A DNA stretch of 18,480 nucleotides from Candidatus Methanoperedentaceae archaeon (lineage in GTDB: Archaea; Halobacteriota; Methanosarcinia; Methanosarcinales; Methanoperedenaceae): NCBI GenBank assembly GCA_014859785.1, contig JACUTP010000016.1, positions 1 through 18,480 of the forward strand, written 5' to 3'. The position numbers and the translations under genes were made by a program. This document shows, piece after piece, positions 13,754 to 18,480 of this stretch (the stretch's first letter is position 1; each line of letters begins with the position of its first letter). A model generated the notes under the pieces. That model saw only the letters and a program-made list of their open reading frames with translations. It searched no databases and was not told the DNA's origin.

Positions 13754-14095
13754 GCACCCGGCCTGTCTTTCAGGATCATCCCGCATCATAAAAATTGACA
13801 TCGGGATATCCAGCGGCTCAAACCCCGCAATAACCTGCAGGATATTGTATTTCCCGGAAATGGGAATGTACGGCGACATCCCGATAATAGCTGAAACATG
13901 CCCCGGATTGATGAACATCGCAGGAGGCACAAGCCTGTGCAGGCACAATACGCTGAAATTTCCGGGCGGGCGGTTCATAATAACCTGTGCTGTCATGGGC
14001 GCTGTTGTCTCAAACCCGATACCCAGAAACACAATCTCCTTTCCAGGATTTCTTCCGTATATAATACACGAATAAACTAAAGGAATGGTAGCAAA
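13754..14095 (-). pseudogene. hypD: Remnant of hypD (hydrogenase maturation factor HypD)
   Basis: The minus strand between the protease gene and proA encodes clear HypD segments in one open frame: NPGKEIVFLGIGFETTAP, NFSVLCLHRLVPPAM, INPGHVSAIIGMSPY and LQVIAGFEPLDIPMSIF. Complete HypD is about 350-370 aa and helps insert the Fe(CN)2CO group in [NiFe] hydrogenases. Here only about 110 residues remain. The N-terminal CGGHTH cysteine region is missing, the C-terminal 4Fe4S cysteines are missing, and segments seem lost between VYS and NPGKE and between PPAM and INPGH. There is no SD or clear start, and no other hyp gene is near. The open frame continues by chance into the antisense of the protease 3' end. 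Confidence 0.8.
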
Positions 14096-14113
14096 ACGCA
14101 TACCTATAAAAAG
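14058..14113 (+). promoter_or_regulatory. Candidate TATA boxes for proA-proB
   Basis: TATATAATA at 14058-14066 and TATAAAAAG at 14105-14113 on the plus strand. The predicted starts are near 14084 and 14132, leaving leaders of about 80 or 35 nt to the proA ATG. The first box lies inside the hypD remnant. Confidence 0.3.
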
Positions 14114-14166
14114 TAAAATGATGTAAAGAACACCCATTATCATTACAAAACCGGCAGTTGTTCACC

Positions 14167-15531
14167 ATGACCCAGGACATAATAACAAAAGTAAAAACCG
14201 CAAGTAAAGCCTCAATAGCACTGGCAAGCGTACCAGGCCCGGCAAAAGATGAAGCCCTGCGTGCGATGGCATCAGCGCTTGATGTGAACAGGGAAAAAAT
14301 CATCTCAGCCAATAACAGGGATATAGAAGCAGGCGAAAAACTTGTCGAGCAGGGAAAACTCTCAAGCTCCCTCTTAAAACGCCTGAAAGTGGATGATATA
14401 AAGCTCAATGCGATGATTGCAGGCATCAACGATGTCCTGAAATTTGAAGACCCCGTGGGTAAAACCATCTCAGCACTTGAACTGGACTCAGGTCTTGAAC
14501 TATATCAGGTAAGCTGCCCGATCGGGTTAATCGGCGTTATTTTCGAATCCCGTCCTGACGTTGTTCCCCAGATAATGGCATTGTGCCTGAAAAGCGGAAA
14601 TTCCACAATATTCAAGGGTGGAAGCGAGGCAGCCCATTCCAACAGGGCGATATTCGACATTCTCGCAGATGCCATTGAAAACACCCCTGAATTGCCAGAA
14701 GGCGCATTTGCCCTCATGGAAACAAGGGAAGAGGTTAACGAGATATTAAAACTTGATGAATACATCAGCCTCATAATTCCCCGCGGCTCAAACGAGTTCG
14801 TGAAATACATCCAGGACAATACACGTATTCCTGTGCTCGGGCACGCTGACGGCATCTGCCATGTATATGTGGACAGTGCTGCTGATTTATCAAAAGCCAT
14901 TGATGTATGCTATGATTCGAAAGTACAGTATGCCGCAGTCTGCAATGCCATGGAAACAATGCTTGTCCACAGGGATATTGCAGGCGAATTCCTGCCAGAA
15001 ATCGGGCAAAAATACAACGATGCAGGCGTTGAGCTTCGCTGCTGTGACCGCTCCTTTGAAATCCTGAAAAAAATGGGTTTCTTAAAAGCCGTGCTTCGTG
15101 CAACGGAAGAGGACTGGAAGACAGAGTATAACGATTTAATCCTTTCAATAAAGATTATGGATTCACTGGATGAGGCAATCGAGCACATCAATAAATACGG
15201 CTCACACCACACGGATGCCATTGTCACGGAAAACAGGGATTCGGCTTCAAAATTCATTAATTTCGTGGATTCTTCAAGTGTTATGTGGAACGCATCCACG
15301 CGGTTTGCGGACGGTTTCAGGTACGGGAAAGGGGCGGAAGTCGGAATCAGCACAAACAAGATACATGCGCGCGGTCCTGTGGGTATGGAAGGACTGCTGA
15401 TTTACAAGTATGTCATTCTTGGAAGCGGGAACAAAGTGGCGGATTATGCCGGAGAAAACCCCAGACCATTTACCCATAAGAAACTTAATTACAGCCTTGC
15501 TGGCAGGATGAGGATGGACGGCGCAAAATAA
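14167..15531 (+). CDS. proA: Glutamate-5-semialdehyde dehydrogenase (gamma-glutamyl phosphate reductase)
   Basis: The second step of proline synthesis: NADPH-dependent reduction of gamma-glutamyl phosphate to glutamate-5-semialdehyde. It is 454 aa from the ATG at 14167; a TTG at 14158 would add three residues, and no strong SD decides between them. Family features are PIGLIGVIFESRPDVVPQIM, LKSGNSTIFKGGSEAAHSN, IIPRGSNEFVKYI, GHADGICHVYVD and the catalytic Cys in VQYAAVCNAMETMLVH (Cys259 from the ATG). Near the end are GSHHTDAIVTEN, NASTRFADGFRYGKGAEVGI and the RGPVGMEGL motif. The stop overlaps the proB ATG (TAATG), so the two are translationally coupled. Confidence 0.95.
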   Translation: MTQDIITKVKTASKASIALASVPGPAKDEALRAMASALDVNREKIISANNRDIEAGEKLVEQGKLSSSLLKRLKVDDIKLNAMIAGINDVLKFEDPVGKTISALELDSGLELYQVSCPIGLIGVIFESRPDVVPQIMALCLKSGNSTIFKGGSEAAHSNRAIFDILADAIENTPELPEGAFALMETREEVNEILKLDEYISLIIPRGSNEFVKYIQDNTRIPVLGHADGICHVYVDSAADLSKAIDVCYDSKVQYAAVCNAMETMLVHRDIAGEFLPEIGQKYNDAGVELRCCDRSFEILKKMGFLKAVLRATEEDWKTEYNDLILSIKIMDSLDEAIEHINKYGSHHTDAIVTENRDSASKFINFVDSSSVMWNASTRFADGFRYGKGAEVGISTNKIHARGPVGMEGLLIYKYVILGSGNKVADYAGENPRPFTHKKLNYSLAGRMRMDGAK

Positions 15532-16670
15532 TGGAGTCAGCAGTTTCGGTTAACAGGAAAGAACTTTTCCGGGACGTCAAACGGATTGTCCTGAAAATAG
15601 GAACATCATCCCTTTCTAACGAGGACGGGAGTTTTAACAGTAAGTTAACAGGGGATATAGCGCGCCAGGTTGCAAAACTCAGGGAACAGGGTAAGGAAGT
15701 GATTATCGTAAGTTCAGGCGCTATCGGGATTGGCATCGAGCAGCTTGGCATGAAACAGCGCCCGCGCGAAATCCCGCTGCGGCAGGCTGCTGCTGCTGTC
15801 GGGCAGACAATACTTATGCGTGAGTGGCGTACAGCATTTGAAAAATACGGCATAAAAGTCGCACAGATTCTCCTGACCTATGAATATTTCTCAAACAGGA
15901 TGACCTACCTTAATCTCAGGAACAGTATCGCAGAACTCCTGGATTTCGGCGTTATTCCGGTAATTAATGAAAACGACCCTGTTTGCGTTCATGAGATAGA
16001 AGCAACATTCGGTGATAATGACAAGCTCTCAGCAATGGTGGCAAGCAAAGTCGAGGCTGGACTTCTGGTTATGCTGTCAGATATTGACGGGCTTTATGAC
16101 AGGAACCCGAAGAGGCACGGGGATGCAAAACTTATCAGCACGATTCATGAAATTACGCCTGAAATCGAGCACTTCGGCGGCAGTCCCACAAGTACCAAAG
16201 GCGTGGGCGGTATGAAGACAAAGATAGAGGCTGCAAAGATAGCATGTATGGCAGGCTGCCACATGGTTATTGCAAACAGCGCAGAAGAAGACTGTGTAAT
16301 GAAAGTTGTCGGCGGGGATGAACTTGGCACATTGTTCCTTGCAAAGGACGGGAAGTATAAAAACAGGACGCGGTGGATAATCCTGTCAAAATCGTCAGGG
16401 AAAATCACAGTGGATAAAGGCGCAGAAGAAGCTGTCCGGAAAAGCAGGGGACTTTTACCGTCAGGTATCCTTGAGGTTGAGGGGATATTCGACCGCGGGG
16501 ACATTGTCGGGATTGAAAGCGATGGCACGGTTTTTGCCAAAGGCATAACTGATTATACATCTTCCGAGTTAAATAAAATCAAGGGGAAGCATTCTGATAA
16601 GATTGAGGAGATGCTGGGTTACAAGAACTACGATGAAGTTATCAGGAAGGGGAATACGGGGCTGTTGTAA
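15531..16670 (+). CDS. proB: Glutamate 5-kinase with C-terminal PUA domain
   Basis: The first step of proline synthesis: ATP-dependent phosphorylation of glutamate. It is 379 aa. The amino-acid kinase domain (about 15-265) shows RIVLKIGTSSLS, VIIVSSGAIGIGIEQLG, RQAAAAVGQTILM, VIPVINENDPV, FGDNDKLSAMVA and LLVMLSDIDGLYDRNPK. The PUA domain (about 285-370) shows KITVDKGAEEAVRKSRGLLP, then GIFDRGDIVGI and AKGITDYTSSEL. The ATG overlaps the proA stop, so proA precedes proB here. The stop codon lies in a palindrome shared with the convergent tbp gene. Bacterial ProB is feedback-inhibited by proline; whether this one is cannot be seen. Confidence 0.95.
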   Translation: MESAVSVNRKELFRDVKRIVLKIGTSSLSNEDGSFNSKLTGDIARQVAKLREQGKEVIIVSSGAIGIGIEQLGMKQRPREIPLRQAAAAVGQTILMREWRTAFEKYGIKVAQILLTYEYFSNRMTYLNLRNSIAELLDFGVIPVINENDPVCVHEIEATFGDNDKLSAMVASKVEAGLLVMLSDIDGLYDRNPKRHGDAKLISTIHEITPEIEHFGGSPTSTKGVGGMKTKIEAAKIACMAGCHMVIANSAEEDCVMKVVGGDELGTLFLAKDGKYKNRTRWIILSKSSGKITVDKGAEEAVRKSRGLLPSGILEVEGIFDRGDIVGIESDGTVFAKGITDYTSSELNKIKGKHSDKIEEMLGYKNYDEVIRKGNTGLL

Positions 16671-16684
16671 CTCTGTTACAACAG
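16662..16684. terminator. Perfect palindrome between convergent proB and tbp
   Basis: CTGTTGTAAC (16662-16671) and GTTACAACAG (16675-16684) form a perfect 10-bp stem with the loop TCT. The proB TAA (16668-16670) is in the left arm and the tbp TAA (16676-16678 as read on the minus strand) is in the right arm, so both proteins end Leu-Leu-stop. A bidirectional terminator is the simple reading. Confidence 0.6.
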
Positions 16685-17227
16685 GTTTAGACTATTCAGC
16701 TTTTCTTTTACATTTACAAGAGCATCTTCACAATCCGATGTTGATTTTCCGCCCGTAATAACAATTTTTCCTGAACCAAATAACAATATAACAACCTTCG
16801 GGATATCCATTCTGTAAACAAGTCCCGGAAACTGCTCAGGTTCATATTCAATATTCTCCATTCCGAATCCTAAAGCCAAGGCATTGAGATTCAATCCACT
16901 GCCAAGATCCGCAGATGCCACAATATTCTGTATTATAACTTCACTATTACTATCTATCTCCTCACCCATCCCAGTGAGAGTTTGTTTAATCTTATCACTG
17001 GCTTGTCTGGCATTTTCAATTGATTTACAACCAGTACACACAACTTTTCCGGAATTAAATAACAAAAAAACCGCTTTTGGATCGGTTATCCTGTATACAA
17101 GTCCCGGAAATCGGGACTTGTCATATTCTGCTTTTTCAAGTTTCGGTTTTATATCATTCAGGTCAAACCGGTCAGATAATTTTGTTGTGGAAACAACATT
17201 TTCAATTTTAAAGCTATTGGGTTTCAT
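16676..17227 (-). CDS. tbp: TATA-box binding protein (TBP)
   Basis: The general transcription factor that binds TATA boxes and recruits TFB and RNA polymerase. It is 183 aa from the ATG at 17227, with AAAAGGAAG as SD; the longer frame to 17287 has an atypical N-terminus and is rejected. The two direct repeats of the saddle fold are plain: IENVVSTTKL...FPGLVYRITDPKAVFLLFNSG...GKVVCTG, and IQNIVASADL...FPGLVYRMDIPKVVILLF...GSGKIVITGGKS. It has no acidic C-terminal tail. Many methanogens have several TBP genes; whether this is the main one cannot be told. It is convergent with proB, with 5 nt between the stops. Confidence 0.95.
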   Translation of the reverse strand: MKPNSFKIENVVSTTKLSDRFDLNDIKPKLEKAEYDKSRFPGLVYRITDPKAVFLLFNSGKVVCTGCKSIENARQASDKIKQTLTGMGEEIDSNSEVIIQNIVASADLGSGLNLNALALGFGMENIEYEPEQFPGLVYRMDIPKVVILLFGSGKIVITGGKSTSDCEDALVNVKEKLNSLNLL

Positions 17228-17415
17228 TTGACTTCCTTTTTGTAAGGAGTATTTTGATTGAATAACGATAACCATTTTGAGATACATTTAAGGTTGACAA
17301 AACCTCCCTTTGGAGACCAGCGCAAGTTTTATGGTTACAAACAAGGAACATGCTTTTAATCTTTATGTAATTCCAAATATTTGCATAATTATTCGGATTT
17401 GTGAAAAACAATATA

Positions 17416-18246
17416 ATGAAAAACAAAAAACGCTCATTTGAAGGACTGTTGCATTACTGCTCGGTTTCTCGATATAATCCCAGGTTATTGTGCCTTGGTA
17501 CATTTATCCTGTTACTTATGACCGGTTCAGGATACCTGTTATTTGAAAACCAGAATCTATAGGACAGGCTTGAATACGTAACCCCTGAAGTTGATATAAT
17601 GGATGTTGAGGTTCCTGACCCGATTATTAAATATGCCCCTCTTCTGGTAACTGTTGATGACCCTGGATTAAAAGAGTTTGCTGAGTCCATGAAAAGCCCT
17701 GAGGAAATTTACCTGTTTGTCAGGGATAATATTGAATACTCTGAACAATACAACAAACAAAGACTGGCTGTGCAGGTACTTGAAAACAGGCAGGGGGATT
17801 GCCTCGGGGAAGCGGATTTACTTGCAGCACTTTTAATTGCAAAGGGATATTCAACCGATGATGTCGTTGTAACTATGGGGCATGTAAACGTAATGGGAGA
17901 AAACCGCCACCATGCATGGGTTGAGTTTAATAATAACGGTATATGGATGGTGCTGGACGCAACCTCGTATCTTGGGAATTATGAATTTATAGTTAAGAAC
18001 CTAATCTTTAATACTTATTCGCCCTCCGCTTTGCGCTCTTTGCGTGCTTTGCGGTGTTTGATTTTATTCACCGCAGAGGGCGCTAAGGACGCAAAGATAA
18101 GTTCGAAACCTTCAGTTTTCAACTATAATACATGGGACAGGGAATCGTATTATAACAATTTTTATTTAGTACCTTATGCCAGATTTAATAATGAGTATGT
18201 GAATATAATTCTGGCTAAACATCCCCCATCAAATTCAAAACATTAA
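17416..18246 (+). pseudogene. Transglutaminase-like exported protein, interrupted by in-frame TAG and a palindromic insert
   Basis: A frame from the ATG at 17416 encodes a basic start (MKNKKRSFEG), a membrane or signal segment (LLCLGTFILLLMTGSGYLLF, residues about 24-43), then TAG at codon 49 (17560-17562). After the TAG the same frame continues without a break to 18246. The downstream part is a transglutaminase/protease-like domain: NRQGDCLGEADLLAALLIAK with the likely catalytic Cys, ENRHHAWVEF with His, and WMVLDATSYLG with Asp. The native C-terminus resumes at about YNTWDRESYYNNFYLVPYAR. Between them about 28 residues are encoded by an inserted repeat (18019-18098). An internal start at the ATG 17599 is possible but has no good SD and would lose the export signal. 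I call it a young pseudogene; a sequencing error at the TAG is the alternative. Confidence 0.7.
18013..18102. repeat. MITE-like palindromic repeat inside the transglutaminase-like gene
   Basis: Arms 18029-18056 and 18069-18096 are 28 nt each, inverted, with 22 of 28 positions matching and a 12-nt AT-rich loop. ACTTAT (18013-18018) and ATAAGT (18097-18102) extend the symmetry. The inner ends read GCGGTG and CACCGCAGAGGGCGC. From memory this resembles the dispersed 'accgcagagg-cgc' repeats of many prokaryotic genomes. It keeps the host reading frame open on the plus strand and would be translated as about SPSALRSLRALRCLILFTAE, then GAKDAK. Confidence 0.75.
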
Positions 18247-18355
18247 TGATAAACCTTCAAATCCATAGAGGGCGGCATAAGTCTATAATTAACACACATT
18301 ACCTGGTGTCAAAAGAAACAGGCTTAAAATGAACTGTTAATTTCTGTTTATTCTT

Positions 18356-18480
18356 TTATTTTCCCTGGACATGCTTTATAATATGCCCTGTTTCCGGCAG
18401 TATGAGTTCAAGTGCGAGCTTGACAGCATTCGGTGAACCCGGAAGGCAGAAAATAACTTTCCCGCGTGCAACACCTGCAA
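18356..18480 (-). CDS. MoaB/MogA-type molybdopterin biosynthesis protein, C-terminal part
   Basis: I translated it from the minus strand at the window edge: AGVARGKVIFCLPGSPNAV, then KLALELILPETGHIIKHVQG and K, with TAA at 18356-18358. The GK-x-IF-x-LPGSPNAV...ELILPE-GH pattern is the C-terminus of MoaB/MogA-type proteins, which adenylate molybdopterin during molybdenum or tungsten cofactor synthesis. The remaining part, including the N-terminal GGTG motif, lies outside the window. It is convergent with the transglutaminase-like pseudogene across about 110 bp that hold only a T-rich stretch (18340-18362). Confidence 0.8.
   Translation of the reverse strand, partial: AGVARGKVIFCLPGSPNAVKLALELILPETGHIIKHVQGK

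Noticed and set aside
13625..14143. A complete 172-codon gene on the minus strand
   Set aside because: Only its middle matches HypD. The ends are chance sequence, the left end being antisense to the protease gene, and it lacks an SD and HypD's key cysteines.
17228..17415. Promoter for tbp
   Set aside because: Weak AT-rich candidates exist (CTTAAATG near 17288, CATAAAAC near 17330), but none is good enough to list.
17560..17562. Pyrrolysine codon in the transglutaminase-like gene
   Set aside because: At least six ribosomal or RNase P genes in the window end in TAG, so TAG looks like a normal stop here. No pyl gene is visible. Kept only as something to test.
18029..18096. CRISPR repeat or transposon end
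   Set aside because: There is a single inverted pair, with no spacer array and no transposase. A MITE-like or REP-like repeat fits better.

Overview
The window is archaeal and looks euryarchaeal. About the first 10.1 kb, all on the minus strand, is the uL3-to-uS5 part of the archaeal S10/spc ribosomal protein cluster. It includes genes found only in archaea and eukaryotes (eS4, eL32, eL19, the RNase P protein Rnp1) and begins at uL3 with no S10 gene in front. A TATA-binding protein gene, TATA boxes about 25 bp ahead of nearly leaderless starts, and a surface protein with a PEF-CTERM-like tail agree with this. A Methanosarcinales-type organism is my inference; an ANME-2d/Methanoperedens-like lineage is only a guess.

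Layout. Positions 1-10130 (minus): uL3, uL4, uL23, uL2, uS19, uL22, uS3, uL29, Rnp1, uS17, uL14, uL24, eS4, uL5, uS14, uS8, uL6, eL32, eL19, uL18 and the first 19 codons of uS5. Junctions are 0-14 nt or overlap by 1-4 nt. Many Shine-Dalgarno (SD) sites of the form GGTGA(T) overlap the stop codon of the gene before. uS14 (50 aa) lies at 2646-2798. Positions 10131-10689 hold a structured leader, three TATA-like boxes, and a possible 53-codon leaderless gene on the plus strand that ends in a strong hairpin. Positions 10690-11286 (minus) encode a secreted or surface protein with a PEF-CTERM-like sorting tail. Positions 11597-13747 (plus) encode an MgtC/SapB-DUF4010 membrane protein and a membrane-anchored ClpP-like serine protease of the SDH family. 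Positions 13754-14095 (minus) hold a decayed hydrogenase-maturation gene, hypD.

Positions 14167-16670 (plus) are proA and proB, the first two steps of proline synthesis. They face tbp (minus, 16676-17227); one perfect palindrome carries both stop codons. Positions 17416-18246 (plus) are a transglutaminase-like gene broken by an in-frame TAG and carrying a palindromic repeat inside its reading frame. The right edge has the C-terminal end of a MoaB/MogA-type molybdopterin gene (minus).

Most of the window is core housekeeping. The less ordinary parts are the uL3 leader with its divergent mini-gene, the hypD remnant, the palindrome shared by proB and tbp, the repeat-invaded transglutaminase pseudogene, the 12-bp repeats at the start of uS5, and the stop/SD fusions in the ribosomal operon. 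I see no CRISPR array, tRNA, rRNA or transposase gene.
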